DNA of 64,000 nt. It comes from Oscillibacter sp. PC13. GTDB taxonomy: Bacteria > Bacillota > Clostridia > Oscillospirales > Oscillospiraceae. The stretch is from the NCBI RefSeq assembly GCF_900115635.1, contig NZ_FOXE01000020.1:1-64000 (forward strand). The letters are read 5' to 3'. Below, in pieces: positions 7,145-16,646 of the stretch. The notes beneath the pieces are model-generated. The model was not told the DNA's origin and did not search any database. It saw nothing but the letters and a program-made list of their open reading frames with translations. Each line of letters opens with the position of its first letter. The first letter of the stretch is position 1. A program made the translations under genes and the position numbers.

Positions 7145-8353
7145 TCACGACAATGCCACGTATCCTGTTTTTTCAATCAGGAACTGTCCCTGTTCCGACA
7201 AAATCCAGTCCAGAAAAGCGCTGATGAATGGATTGGCTTCACGTGGATCCGGCTGTCCGACCGGCGCTGCGGTAACAGCATAAAATTCGGAAGAGAGCGG
7301 ATAGCTGCCGTCCCTTATGGTTTCCTGTGTGGGGGCAACGCCGTCCAGGGCCAGCAGACGGATTTCATTGCTGGTGACCATTTCCGTAGCATAAAACCGG
7401 AACGAGAATCCGATGGCATTGCGGTAATTGCGGTAGTTGGCGACCTGCCGGATGATGCCGTCCATGCCGGTGATGCGGTCTTCTTCCTCCGGCGCCAGAA
7501 GGGGCAGACCGTTCATCAGATGCTGCAGCGCGGTCTGGCTGCCGCTGTTCTCCGGGCGCTGGAAAGGACGGATGGATTGCCGCTTTCCGCCAAGCTGGTG
7601 CCAGTTGGTAAGTTCACCGGTGTAGATTCCCTGAATTTGCGCAACAGTCAGATCCTCCACTGGATTTTTACTGTTGACAAAAAATACAAAGGCCTCCCGG
7701 CCAATAGGGAGCAGGTGCAGCTCCATCCCGGCATTCTCCGCAAGCTCCAACTGCGCCTGGGAGGGAGCTGCGGCAAAGATGACATCGGCTTCTTGCGCAA
7801 TCAGCCGTTCGTAGGCACCGATGGTACCGCTGCATTCTGCAATATGGTGACGGGATTTCAGCGTATAATCGCTGGTACTGTATGTGTCCGGGTAGACAGC
7901 CTGAACAAAGGCGGCATATACCGGGTATAGAGCGGTGGCTCCGTCCAGCCGAGGACGTTCGGCCAGTGTAAGCTGAAGCGTAGACGGTTCCTCCAGTCTT
8001 ACAGCTTTGCTGTTTTCGGCAAAGGGTTCGTATTCCCACAGCAGCAAATCCCGGTCATCCACAGTGGGAAGCGAGTCCCGCCAGACACCGTGGCCGACAT
8101 AGATTGCTGCGGCTGCCAGAACGAGGAGCATTCCCCGGCTGAGATGGCGGTGCCATGGTGTTGGGAAATAGTCGCAGTTTCCCAAAAACAAGGCCAACAG
8201 ACCAAAGACGCCAACAGCCAGACCGGCATAGGTCACATACGGCGGATAGGCGCCCAGGGCGCCGAATACCAGAAAGAGGAGCAAAAAGGGTCCCACAGAA
8301 AGAGAAACCCCCAGCAGCAAAGCCAAATTGCGGAACAGCATTTTCCAATTCAT
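7145..8353 (-). CDS. Membrane-anchored PstS-like substrate-binding protein
   Basis: The 402-aa protein has three hydrophobic segments in its first 90 residues (LALLLGVSLSVGPFLLLFLV, then two more), followed by a periplasmic-binding-protein-like domain. That domain has the features of PstS/PBP-like-2 proteins: RPENSGSQTALQHLM (the anion-binding SGS region) and the IQGIYTGELTNWHQLGG motif typical of phosphate-binding proteins. No phosphate permease or ATPase genes are nearby, so it may sense rather than import an anion. The ATG at 8353 was chosen because GGAGG lies 7 nt upstream; a GTG two codons earlier is possible. Confidence 0.75.
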   Translation of the reverse strand: MNWKMLFRNLALLLGVSLSVGPFLLLFLVFGALGAYPPYVTYAGLAVGVFGLLALFLGNCDYFPTPWHRHLSRGMLLVLAAAAIYVGHGVWRDSLPTVDDRDLLLWEYEPFAENSKAVRLEEPSTLQLTLAERPRLDGATALYPVYAAFVQAVYPDTYSTSDYTLKSRHHIAECSGTIGAYERLIAQEADVIFAAAPSQAQLELAENAGMELHLLPIGREAFVFFVNSKNPVEDLTVAQIQGIYTGELTNWHQLGGKRQSIRPFQRPENSGSQTALQHLMNGLPLLAPEEEDRITGMDGIIRQVANYRNYRNAIGFSFRFYATEMVTSNEIRLLALDGVAPTQETIRDGSYPLSSEFYAVTAAPVGQPDPREANPFISAFLDWILSEQGQFLIEKTGYVALS

Positions 8354-8375
8354 GTGCACGCCTCCTTTCGGTGTC

Positions 8376-8405
8376 AGCGTATCACGGTGGAAAACAAGGT
8401 GTCAA
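8376..8405 (-). promoter_or_regulatory. Possible promoter for the PstS-like gene
   Basis: On the minus strand a perfect TTGACA (8400-8405) is followed after 18 bp by a weak TACGCT (8376-8381), just upstream of the GGAGG of the gene. Confidence 0.45.
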
Positions 8406-8445
8406 TGCCTTGAAGGCAATCGGTCTGTTTGGACAGATAAACGGT

Positions 8446-8478
8446 AAAAATCCCGGAGGAACATCCTCCGGGATTTTT
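8446..8478 (-). terminator. Terminator of the guaB/purine region
   Basis: A perfect 15-bp inverted repeat (AAAAATCCCGGAGGA and its complement, 3-nt loop) ends in a T-run on either strand. It lies 17 bp beyond the stop codon of the duplicated guaB tail, the normal distance for a gene's own terminator. Confidence 0.88.
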
Positions 8479-8494
8479 ATCAGGTAAATGGCGC

Positions 8495-8546
8495 TTAGCT
8501 CCGGCTGCCGGAGTTGGTGGTATCTTTCAACAGCACGTCATGTGCG
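8495..8546 (-). pseudogene. Duplicated 3' tail of guaB
   Basis: These 52 bp match the last 52 bp of the intact IMP dehydrogenase gene (8705-8756) at 45 positions and keep the reading frame. The copy reads [16 protein letters not shown]-stop; the intact gene reads [16 protein letters not shown]-stop. The similarity ends abruptly at both edges. The copy, not the intact gene, sits at normal distance from the terminator. It is either the remains of an older guaB or one arm of an integration duplication. Confidence 0.8.
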
Positions 8547-8560
8547 TTACCGCACCCCAC

Positions 8561-8695
8561 GGGACAGGTCCCGCGGGGGCCCCGCATAGAACTCAAATGG
8601 ACAGGCAGAGCCTGTCCATTTCAAGGTTTTGCATACGCAAAACGCTTGTACGCGCCATTCGGCGCGCCGTGGAAGGCGGCAGGATGGCGCGTACA
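8561..8695. repeat. Palindrome-rich composite element between the two guaB tails
   Basis: Five inverted repeats are packed into 135 bp. They are GGGAC/GTCCC (8561-8572), GCGGGG-G-CCCCGC (8573-8585), a perfect 12-bp stem AAATGGACAGGC (8595-8606 with 8610-8621), GTTTTGC/GCAAAAC (8626-8643), and TGTACGCGCCAT (8647-8658) pairing with 8684-8695. No ORF fits. It resembles a REP/MITE-like genomic repeat. I saw no second copy in this window. Confidence 0.75.
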
Positions 8696-8704
8696 GGAAA
8701 AATT

Positions 8705-10216
8705 TTAGATCCGATTGCCGGAATTGGTGGTATCCTTCAACAGGACATCATGTGCGCCGCCCTCCACGATGGAGACGGAGGAAACCAGAGTCAGCTTGGC
8801 CTTTTCCCGCAGTTCCGGGATGGTCAGGGCACCGCAGTTGCACATGGTGGAGCGGACCTTGGCCAGCGTGGTGGCCATGCCGTCGGTCAAAGAACCGGCG
8901 TAGGGCACATAGGAGTCCACACCTTCCTCAAAGGAGAGCTTGGAGGCTCCGCCCAGGTCATAGCGCTGCCAGTTCCGGGCACGGGCACTGCCCTCGCCCC
9001 AGTATTCCTTCATATAGCTGCCGCCGATGAGTACCTTGGCGGAGGGGGATTCATCGAACCGGGAGAAATACCGGCCCAGCATGCAGAAGTCCGCGCCCAT
9101 GGCCAGAGCCAGGGTGATGTGGTAGTCCTGCACGATGCCGCCGTCGGCGCAGATGGGCACGTATACGCCGGTTTCCTCAAAATACTTGTCCCGCTCCCGG
9201 GCCACATCAATGACGGAGGTGGCCTGCCCGCGGCCAATGCCCTTGGTTTCGCGGGTGATGCAGATGGAGCCGCCGCCGATGCCGACCTTTACGAAGTCCG
9301 CGCCGGCGTCCGCCAGAAAGCGGAAGCCTTCGCCGTCCACCACGTTGCCGGCGCCCACCTTGACCGTGTCGCCGTAGTGCTCACGCACCCATTCCAGGCA
9401 GCGCTTCTGCCAGACGGAGTAGCCCTCGGAGGAGTCCATGACCAGCACGTCCGCGCCGGCCTCTACCAGCGCGGGAACCCGCTGGGCATAGTCCCGGGTA
9501 TTGATACCCGCGCCCACCACATAGCGCTTCTGTGCATCCAGCAACTCCAGAGGATTGCCCTTGTGAGAGTCATAGTCCTTCCGGAACACGAAGGACGCCA
9601 GATGGCCGTCCGCAGACAGAATGGGCAGGGCGTTGAGCTTGTGATCCCAGATGATATTGTTGGCCTCTTTCAGACTGGTGCCCTCAGGGGCATAAATGAT
9701 CTTTTCGATGGGTGTCATGAAGTCAGAAACCGGGGTGGCGGGATCCATGCGGCTCACTCGGTAGTCCCGGCTGGTTACCAGCCCCAGAAGCTTACCGGAT
9801 CCAGTTCCGTCGTCGGTGACGGCCATGGTGGAATGTCCGGTGCGCTCTTTCAGGGCCAGCACGTCCGCGAGTGTGTCACCAATCCGTAGGTTGGAATCGC
9901 TGAAAACGAAGCCGGCCTTATAGTTTTTGACTTTGCGGACCATCTCCGCCTGTTCTTCAATCGGCTGAGAGACATAGATGAAGGCGATACCGCCCTCTTT
10001 GGCCAAGCCGATGCCCATCTGCTCGCCGGAAACCGCCTGCATGACGGCGGAAACCATTGGAACGTTCATGGTCAGGGGGCATTCCTCCCCTTTCTTGAAT
10101 TTCACGACGGGCGTTTTCAGGGATACATTGGCGGGAATGCAGTTCTCGTCAGAATAACCGGGCACCAACAGATATTCACTGAATGTGCGGGAGGGTTCTT
10201 CAAAAAAGTATGCCAT
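8705..10216 (-). CDS. guaB: Inosine-5'-monophosphate dehydrogenase
   Basis: The 503-aa enzyme oxidises IMP to XMP with NAD+, the committed step to GMP. It has the IMPDH barrel, two CBS motifs inserted at about residues 110-220 ([13 protein letters not shown]...; [15 protein letters not shown]), and the active-site loop [15 protein letters not shown] with the catalytic cysteine. The loop reads GGGSICITR instead of the common bacterial GPGSICTTR. The C-terminal flap region has [17 protein letters not shown] precedes the ATG. It is last in the purine gene run, 60 bp after purL, and may have its own promoter. Its 3' end is partly duplicated downstream. Confidence 0.93.
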   Translation of the reverse strand: MAYFFEEPSRTFSEYLLVPGYSDENCIPANVSLKTPVVKFKKGEECPLTMNVPMVSAVMQAVSGEQMGIGLAKEGGIAFIYVSQPIEEQAEMVRKVKNYKAGFVFSDSNLRIGDTLADVLALKERTGHSTMAVTDDGTGSGKLLGLVTSRDYRVSRMDPATPVSDFMTPIEKIIYAPEGTSLKEANNIIWDHKLNALPILSADGHLASFVFRKDYDSHKGNPLELLDAQKRYVVGAGINTRDYAQRVPALVEAGADVLVMDSSEGYSVWQKRCLEWVREHYGDTVKVGAGNVVDGEGFRFLADAGADFVKVGIGGGSICITRETKGIGRGQATSVIDVARERDKYFEETGVYVPICADGGIVQDYHITLALAMGADFCMLGRYFSRFDESPSAKVLIGGSYMKEYWGEGSARARNWQRYDLGGASKLSFEEGVDSYVPYAGSLTDGMATTLAKVRSTMCNCGALTIPELREKAKLTLVSSVSIVEGGAHDVLLKDTTNSGNRI

Positions 10217-10247
10217 GAGGGCACCTCGCTTTAAATGTATTTTTCCT

Positions 10248-10275
10248 AGGATACCACAAATCGGTAAAAATGCAA
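10248..10275 (-). promoter_or_regulatory. Possible internal promoter for guaB
   Basis: On the minus strand TTGCAT (10270-10275) and TATCCT (10248-10253) are 16 bp apart, between the purL stop and the guaB start. Both boxes are weak matches; the position is what supports it. Confidence 0.4.
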
Positions 10276-10276
10276 C

Positions 10277-13200
10277 TCACAGATCAAAATAATTTTTCGC
10301 GGATTCGAACAGATGCAGAGCATAATTGCCGGGGACATTTTGATAGAGGTTCGGCCCCACGCGTTCCGCATGCCCCATCTTGCCGAAAACCCGGCCATCG
10401 GGAGAGGTGATGCCCTCCACGGCCCAAACCGATCCGTTGGGGTTGAAATCCACATCCATGGAAGGCACATTGTCCAAATCCACATATTGGGTGGTAATTT
10501 GGCCATTTTCTGCAAGAACTGCCAGCAGGTCCTGGGTGCATAGGAAGCGCCCTTCCCCATGGGAAATGGGGACGTTGACCACATCGCCCACCTGCATCTT
10601 GGAAAGCCATGGAGAGCGGTTGGAGGCGATACGGGTGCGGACAATTTTGGACTGGTGACGACCGATGACATTATAGGTCAGAGTGGGGCAGGCCTCATCG
10701 GTGTCCCGAATCTCGCCGTAAGGCACCAGGCCCAGCTTGATAAGCGCCTGGAAGCCGTTGCAGATACCAAGGCACAGGCCATCCCGGTTTTTCAGCAAAT
10801 CCATGGTGGCATCCGTCACCGCTGGATTGCGGAAGAAGGCAGTGATGAATTTCCCGGATCCATCCGGCTCGTCGCCGCCGGAGAAACCACCGGGAACGAA
10901 GATGATCTGGCTGTCCCGGGCTGCCCGTGCAAACCGGGCGGCAGAGTCCGCCACACCCTGGGCGGACTGGTTGTTCACCACCAGAATTTCCGGCGTCAGG
11001 CCCGCTCGCAGTACCGCCCGTGCGCTGTCATACTCGCAGTTGGTGCCGGGGAACACAGGGATGAGCACCTTCGGCCTCGCCACGCCAATCTTTGGCGTGG
11101 GATAGGTGAAAGCGGGGGCCTCCAGTGTGGGAACAGCTTCCTGCACAGAGACTGCGCGATTGGGGTAGATATCCTCCAGAACTCCCTCGTTCAAAGCCAG
11201 CAGCTTGTCAATAGAGGCACTGTCGCTGCCGATGGTGATGATGCCGTCCGCAGTGGTTTCACCCAACCTCACGGCATTTGGGCATGCCAACTCCTGCGTC
11301 AGTTCGGCCACAATGACACCCGGCATGGGGACATACCAGATAGCCTGTCCCTGAGGCGCTGCGGAGAAGCCGATGCGGTTGCCGAAGGACATGTTCATAA
11401 TGGCCTCGCTCAGACTGTGTTCCACGGCCCAGGCGGCTTTGACTTTGCCGCTTTCACACAGGATGCGGAACTGGTCCCAGCTTTGCCGGAGGGCCGCCGT
11501 ATCAGCGCCTCCAAAGAGATACACCGGGTGTTCAGCCTCTTTAAACTCTGGAGAGAGCACCTGCCCTGCCTTGGAAGGGGCGATGGCAAACGAGATCAGC
11601 GTGGGAGGAACATCCATATCCAAGAAGGAACCGGACATGGAGTCCTTGCCGCCGATGGCGGCGATGCCCAGATCCAGCTGGGCGTCCAATGCGCCCAGAA
11701 GCGCTGAAAAGGGCTTGCCCCAGCGGCGGGGCTCCTCCCGCAGCTTTTCAAAATATTCCTGAAAGGTGAGATAGGCGGCGCGATAATCGCAGCCGGCTGC
11801 CGCCAGTTTGGCAACGGAAGTGATGACGGACTGGTAGGCGCCGGTATAAGGATCTGCGGTCATCTGCTCGGCGTCAAACCCCCAGGCCATCACGGAGCAA
11901 TCTTCTGTCTCCTGGCCTGGCAGCACCGGCAGCAAAGCGGCCATCACCTGGGCGGGGGTACGCTGGTACTTGCCGCCGAAGGGCATCAATATGCTGCCTG
12001 CGCCGATGGTAGAGTCGAACCGCTCGCCAAGACCCCGGCGGGAGGCGGATTTCAGACTGGCGGCCATCTCACGGAGGGACTTGGCGTTTTCCTGACTTGG
12101 GGTGGTGCATGTGCTTTTGTCCACGGACACGGTGGTGTGCTTTACGGCACCGTTGGTATCCAGGAAGGCGCGGCTCAAATCCACAATGGTAGTTCCCTGC
12201 CACTGCATCACCATCCGGGGTGTTTCCGTGACGACGGCTACCTGATAGGCCTCCAGATTTTCCTGTTCCGCTGCGGCGATGAAAGGGGGGGCATTTTCCG
12301 GAGCGACCACCACCGCCATCCGCTCCTGGGACTCCGAAATGGCAAGATCTGTACCGTCGAGTCCTTCATATTTCTTACGGACCTTATCCAGATCGATCTG
12401 CAGGCCGTCCGCCAGCTCGCCGATGGCGACAGAAACGCCGCCAGCACCGAAATCGTTGCAGCGCTTGATCAGCTTCGTGACCTTCCCGTTCCGGAACAGC
12501 CGCTGAATCTTCCGTTCCTCGGGGGCATTGCCCTTTTGCACCTCCGAGGCCATGGTGGTCAGAGACTTGCGGTTGTGGCTCTTGGAGGAGCCGGTGGCGC
12601 CGCCGATGCCGTCCCGGCCGGTGCGGCCGCCCAGAAGGATCACTACATCTCCGGGGACAGGGCGCTCCCGTACCACGTTTTCCGCAGGGGCGGCACCAAC
12701 TACGGCGCCGACTTCCAGGTGCTTGGCCACATAGCCGGGGTGGTAGACCTCACTGACGAGGCCGGTAGCCAGGCCGATCTGGTTGCCGTAGGAAGAGTAG
12801 CCCGCCGCTGCCGTCTGCGCCAGTTTGCGCTGAGGCAGCTTGCCGGGAATGGTACCTGCTACAGGGGTGCGGGGATCCCCGCACCCGGTAAGGCGCATAG
12901 CCTGATAGACATAGGCACGGCCGGAGAGGGGATCCCGGATGCAGCCGCCGATACAGGTAGCTGCACCGCCGAAGGGCTCAATCTCCGTGGGATGATTGTG
13001 CGTTTCATTTTTGAACATCAGAAGCCAGTCCTGCGCTTCGCCGTCCACCGTGGCGGTGACATGGATGGAGCAGGCATTGATCTCCTCACTCTGGTCCAGA
13101 TTCTGGAGCAGTCCCCGTTTTTTCAAAACCTTGGTGCCAAGGGTGGCCATATCCATCAAGGTCTGGGGCCTCACAGAGGCTTTTTCCGCCCCGTAGACCT

Positions 13201-13963
13201 CTGCCCGCGCGGCCAGATACCGCTCATAGGCGGCCTGGACGGCTGGATCCAGAATTTCTACCTGATCAATATGGGTGGAAAAGGTGGTGTGGCGGCAGTG
13301 GTCAGACCAATAGGTATCCACAACCCGAACCTCTGTAATCGTAGGATCACGATGTTCCTCATTGCGAAAATACGTCTGAAGAAACGTGAGATCGTCCAAA
13401 TCCATCGCCAGTCCCATCCTGTCCAGCAGGGAGGAAAGACCGTCTTCATCCAGGGCGGTGAAGCCGGTAATGGTCTCCACGGAGGTGGGAGCTTCCACTT
13501 CCATTTGGAGGGTAGCCGCCTCCATAAGGCTGGCCTCCCGTGCCTCCACAGGATTGATGACATAGCGCTTGACTGCCTCTATGTCAGCGGTGGACAGCGT
13601 CCCGGACAGCAAATAGACCTTTGCAGTGCGGACTGCAGGGCGGTCACCCTGGGTCATCAGCTGGATGCATTGGCTCGCCGAATCAGCCCGCTGATCAAAC
13701 TGGCCCGGCAGATATTCCACAGCAAAAGCTGCGGAATATCCAGCGGGCAGAACTGCACAGACATCATCTACCTGGGGCTCAGAGAGCACCGTTTGGACAG
13801 CACGCTGGAAAGTCTCCTCCTCCAGCCCCTCCACATCATAGCGGTTTAAAAGACGCAGACCTGTCAGGGCGGAGATTCCCAGCAGGGTCCGCAGTTCATT
13901 CAGAAGAGCTGTGGCCTCTTGGCGCAAGGATTCTTTTTTTTCTACATAGATGCGACGTACCAT
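10277..13963 (-). CDS. purL: Phosphoribosylformylglycinamidine synthase, single-chain
   Basis: The 1228-aa enzyme converts FGAR, glutamine and ATP to FGAM. It is the large fused form: an N-terminal PurS-like part, two AIR-synthase-type halves (first half with TYWSDHCRHTTF, about residue 230), and a C-terminal class I glutamine amidotransferase. That domain contains PVFPGTNCEYD, the nucleophile motif CLGICNGFQALIKLG and the late SHGEGRF segment. This clostridial long form replaces separate purS, purL and purQ genes. The ATG at 13963 was chosen because GGAGG lies 5 nt upstream; a methionine four codons earlier encodes that ribosome site. A 131-bp gap separates it from purD. Confidence 0.95.
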   Translation of the reverse strand: MVRRIYVEKKESLRQEATALLNELRTLLGISALTGLRLLNRYDVEGLEEETFQRAVQTVLSEPQVDDVCAVLPAGYSAAFAVEYLPGQFDQRADSASQCIQLMTQGDRPAVRTAKVYLLSGTLSTADIEAVKRYVINPVEAREASLMEAATLQMEVEAPTSVETITGFTALDEDGLSSLLDRMGLAMDLDDLTFLQTYFRNEEHRDPTITEVRVVDTYWSDHCRHTTFSTHIDQVEILDPAVQAAYERYLAARAEVYGAEKASVRPQTLMDMATLGTKVLKKRGLLQNLDQSEEINACSIHVTATVDGEAQDWLLMFKNETHNHPTEIEPFGGAATCIGGCIRDPLSGRAYVYQAMRLTGCGDPRTPVAGTIPGKLPQRKLAQTAAAGYSSYGNQIGLATGLVSEVYHPGYVAKHLEVGAVVGAAPAENVVRERPVPGDVVILLGGRTGRDGIGGATGSSKSHNRKSLTTMASEVQKGNAPEERKIQRLFRNGKVTKLIKRCNDFGAGGVSVAIGELADGLQIDLDKVRKKYEGLDGTDLAISESQERMAVVVAPENAPPFIAAAEQENLEAYQVAVVTETPRMVMQWQGTTIVDLSRAFLDTNGAVKHTTVSVDKSTCTTPSQENAKSLREMAASLKSASRRGLGERFDSTIGAGSILMPFGGKYQRTPAQVMAALLPVLPGQETEDCSVMAWGFDAEQMTADPYTGAYQSVITSVAKLAAAGCDYRAAYLTFQEYFEKLREEPRRWGKPFSALLGALDAQLDLGIAAIGGKDSMSGSFLDMDVPPTLISFAIAPSKAGQVLSPEFKEAEHPVYLFGGADTAALRQSWDQFRILCESGKVKAAWAVEHSLSEAIMNMSFGNRIGFSAAPQGQAIWYVPMPGVIVAELTQELACPNAVRLGETTADGIITIGSDSASIDKLLALNEGVLEDIYPNRAVSVQEAVPTLEAPAFTYPTPKIGVARPKVLIPVFPGTNCEYDSARAVLRAGLTPEILVVNNQSAQGVADSAARFARAARDSQIIFVPGGFSGGDEPDGSGKFITAFFRNPAVTDATMDLLKNRDGLCLGICNGFQALIKLGLVPYGEIRDTDEACPTLTYNVIGRHQSKIVRTRIASNRSPWLSKMQVGDVVNVPISHGEGRFLCTQDLLAVLAENGQITTQYVDLDNVPSMDVDFNPNGSVWAVEGITSPDGRVFGKMGHAERVGPNLYQNVPGNYALHLFESAKNYFDL

Positions 13964-14094
13964 AGTAACCTCCATGCGCCGGCAGGCGCTTGAATCAAGA
14001 TTGGAAACTGCCCTGCGGGGGACGGCCGGCTCTTATCGGGCGGCTCAGCTTTTACAGCGGAGCGGCGTGTCCGATGGACAGCACGGATACGGTG

Positions 14095-15372
14095 TCAGTG
14101 GATCAAAGCAGCCAGTGCGCGCCGCCCGATATCGTGACGCAGATACACGCCGTCAAAATAAATGGTTTCTGCGGCGGCATAGGCGTCGTTTAGTGCCTCT
14201 TCCAGGGAGAGGGCAGTGGCGGTAACGCCCAGTACCCGGCCGCCGCTGGTGACAAGGCCCTCATCCGTCAGCTTGTCACCGGCATGGTAAACGGTGACGT
14301 TTTTCGGAAGGGCCGCAGAGAAGTGGATGCGTTTTCCCTTTTCATAGCTGGCGGGATACCCACCAGAAGCCAGGATGACACAGGCGGCGGTTTCATCCAG
14401 CCATTCAACCTGCAGACTGGACAGGGTTTCATTTTCCACTGCCTGCATAACGGTCAGCAGATCCGTTTTTAAAAGCGGCAGCACCACCTGGGTCTCCGGG
14501 TCCCCAAACCGGCAGTTGTATTCAATCACCTTGGGGCCGTTGGGCGTCAGCATCAGCCCGAAATAGAGGCAGCCCTTGAAGGGACAGCCCTCCGCCCGCA
14601 TGGCGGCAAGCGTGGGCAGAAAGATGGTGTCCATGCAGAGCTGGGCAATTTCAGCCGTGTAGTAGGGGTTGGGGGCCACGGTGCCCATGCCGCCTGTGTT
14701 AAGGCCGGTGTCGTCGTCCCCGGCGCGCTTGTGGTCCATAGAGGATACCATGGGGGCGATGGCAGTGCCGTCGGTAAACGCCAGTACGCTGACCTCCGGG
14801 CCGGTCAAAAACTCTTCCACCACGATTTGATTACCGGAGGAACCAAAGACCTTATCCTCCATAATGGCTTTCACGGCATTTTCTGCTTCGGTCAAATCCT
14901 GCGGAATGAGGACGCCCTTGCCCAGAGCCAGGCCATCTGCTTTGATCACGATGGGGAAAGAGGCGGTGCGCAGATAGAAGAGGGCCTTGACCGGGTCGTC
15001 AAATACTTCATAGGCGGCGGTTGGAATGTTGTACTTGCGCATGAGATTCTTGGAGAAGACCTTGCTGGCCTCTATGCGGGCGGCTTGGGCATCCGGGCCG
15101 AAGCAGGGGATGCCCGCTGCATGGAGTCGGTCCACACAGCCCAGGGCCAGCGGATCATCCGGCGCCACCACGGCGAAATCAATGGAGTGGGCTTTCGCAA
15201 ATGCCACGATGGCTTCGATATCCTTGGTTCCAATCTCCGGGACGCACACGGCGTCGGCGGCAATGCCGCCGTTGCCCGGCAGGGCATAAATGGTTTCCAC
15301 AGACGGATTTTCTTTCAGCTTTTTGATGATGGCGTGTTCACGGCCGCCGCCGCCAACGACGAGAAGATTCAT
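14095..15372 (-). CDS. purD: Phosphoribosylamine-glycine ligase
   Basis: The 425-aa ATP-grasp ligase joins glycine to phosphoribosylamine, the second purine step. It begins MNLLVVGGGGREHAI, the diagnostic N-terminal glycine loop. It has ATP-grasp elements (PIVIKADGLALGKGV; EYNCRFGDPETQ with the metal-binding Glu and Asn) and the GARS C-terminal domain. AAGGAGG sits 6 nt before the ATG at 15372. It is co-transcribed with purH upstream and purL downstream. Confidence 0.96.
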   Translation of the reverse strand: MNLLVVGGGGREHAIIKKLKENPSVETIYALPGNGGIAADAVCVPEIGTKDIEAIVAFAKAHSIDFAVVAPDDPLALGCVDRLHAAGIPCFGPDAQAARIEASKVFSKNLMRKYNIPTAAYEVFDDPVKALFYLRTASFPIVIKADGLALGKGVLIPQDLTEAENAVKAIMEDKVFGSSGNQIVVEEFLTGPEVSVLAFTDGTAIAPMVSSMDHKRAGDDDTGLNTGGMGTVAPNPYYTAEIAQLCMDTIFLPTLAAMRAEGCPFKGCLYFGLMLTPNGPKVIEYNCRFGDPETQVVLPLLKTDLLTVMQAVENETLSSLQVEWLDETAACVILASGGYPASYEKGKRIHFSAALPKNVTVYHAGDKLTDEGLVTSGGRVLGVTATALSLEEALNDAYAAAETIYFDGVYLRHDIGRRALAALIH

Positions 15373-15455
15373 AGAGATCCTCCTTGGATTGTTTTTTCCG
15401 GGAAGAGAGAAGCTGGACTGCACTCAAAACCGAGAAAAATAAAACTTGCGGCGAG

Positions 15456-16634
15456 TTAGTGGTGGAACAGCCGCATCCCTGTGAAGCACATGGTGATACC
15501 GTACTTGTCGGCGGTTTCGATCACGTGGTCATCCCGGATGCTGCCGCCTGGCTCTGCAATGTACTGAACGCCGGACTTCCGGGCACGCTCCACGTTATCG
15601 CCAAAGGGGAAAAAGGCATCGCTGCCCACGGTCACGCCGGATTGGGTGGCGATCCAGGCCCTTTTTTCCTCCGCGGTCAGAGCCTCGGGCTTTACCTGGA
15701 AGATAGTCTGCCACACGCCGTCGGCCAAGATGTCTTCATATTCATCAGAGGTGTAGATGTCAATGGCGTTGTCCCGGTCCGGGCGGCGGATACCGTCTGC
15801 AAATTGAAGTCCCAGAACCTTGGGATGCTGCCGCAGATACCAGTTGTCGGCCTTTTGACCGGCCAGACGGGTGCAGTGAATGCGGCTCTGCTGGCCGGCA
15901 CCCACACCGATGGCCTGGCCGTCCTTCACATAGCAAACGGAGTTGGACTGGGTGTACTTCAGCGTGATGAGAGAGACAATCATATCGATTTTGGCCTGTG
16001 CCGGCAGTTCCTTGCGCTTTGTTACAATATTTTCCAAGAGCGCCTCATTGATCACAAAGTTGTTGCGGCCCTGCTGGAAGGTAACGCCGAATACATCCTT
16101 GTATTCCTGGGGGACGGGGACATAGCCGGGGTCAATTTGGACAACATTATAGCCGCCCTTCTTCTTGGTTTTGAGAATCTCCAGAGCCTCGGCCGTGTAG
16201 CCGGGGGCGATGATGCCGTCGGAGACCTCATACTTCAAATAGGCGGCAGTGGCAGCGTCGCACACATCGGAGAGGGCTGCCCAGTCGCCGTAGGAGCACA
16301 GGCGGTCAGCGCCGCGGGCCCGGATATAGGCGCAGGCAATGGGGCTGAGCGTTGCGGCTTCGTCTACAAAGTAAATCTTCTTGTCCACGTCACTCAGCGG
16401 CAGGCCAACCGCGGCGCCGGCAGGGGAGACATGCTTAAAGCTGGCGGCGGCAGGCAGACCGGTGGCGGCCTTCAGCTCCCTGACAAGCTGCCAGGAATTG
16501 AAGGCGTCCAGAAAGTTGATGTAGCCGGGCTTGCCGTTCAAGACCGTGATGGGCAGATCGGAGCCGTCCTTCATGAAGATGCGGGATGGCTTCTGGTTGG
16601 GGTTGCAGCCGTATTTTAGTTCCAGTTCGTTCAT
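15456..16634 (-). CDS. purH: AICAR transformylase, stand-alone
   Basis: The 392-aa protein carries only the transformylase half of bifunctional PurH: N-terminal LKYGCNPNQKPSRIF, the SFKHVSPAGAA catalytic segment (Lys-His), and the C-terminal FPFGDNVERARKSGV and PGGSIRDDHVIETADKYG motifs. It transfers a formyl group from 10-formyl-tetrahydrofolate to AICAR. The IMP-cyclohydrolase (MGS-like) half of normal PurH is missing and is supplied by the unrelated gene just upstream. AAAGGAG precedes the ATG. PurH of most bacteria is about 510 aa, so the short length reflects a split system, not truncation. Confidence 0.92.
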   Translation of the reverse strand: MNELELKYGCNPNQKPSRIFMKDGSDLPITVLNGKPGYINFLDAFNSWQLVRELKAATGLPAAASFKHVSPAGAAVGLPLSDVDKKIYFVDEAATLSPIACAYIRARGADRLCSYGDWAALSDVCDAATAAYLKYEVSDGIIAPGYTAEALEILKTKKKGGYNVVQIDPGYVPVPQEYKDVFGVTFQQGRNNFVINEALLENIVTKRKELPAQAKIDMIVSLITLKYTQSNSVCYVKDGQAIGVGAGQQSRIHCTRLAGQKADNWYLRQHPKVLGLQFADGIRRPDRDNAIDIYTSDEYEDILADGVWQTIFQVKPEALTAEEKRAWIATQSGVTVGSDAFFPFGDNVERARKSGVQYIAEPGGSIRDDHVIETADKYGITMCFTGMRLFHH

Positions 16635-16646
16635 GGTAGCGCTCCT

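Noticed and set aside
8540-9889. Long open frame (449 codons) on the plus strand opposite guaB
   Set aside because: It is antisense to a well-conserved IMP dehydrogenase, has no ribosome site and no recognisable domain; it follows from the codon bias of the real gene.
12137-13849. Long open frame (570 codons) on the plus strand opposite purL
   Set aside because: Shadow of the purL reading frame in high-G+C DNA; no domain, no ribosome site.
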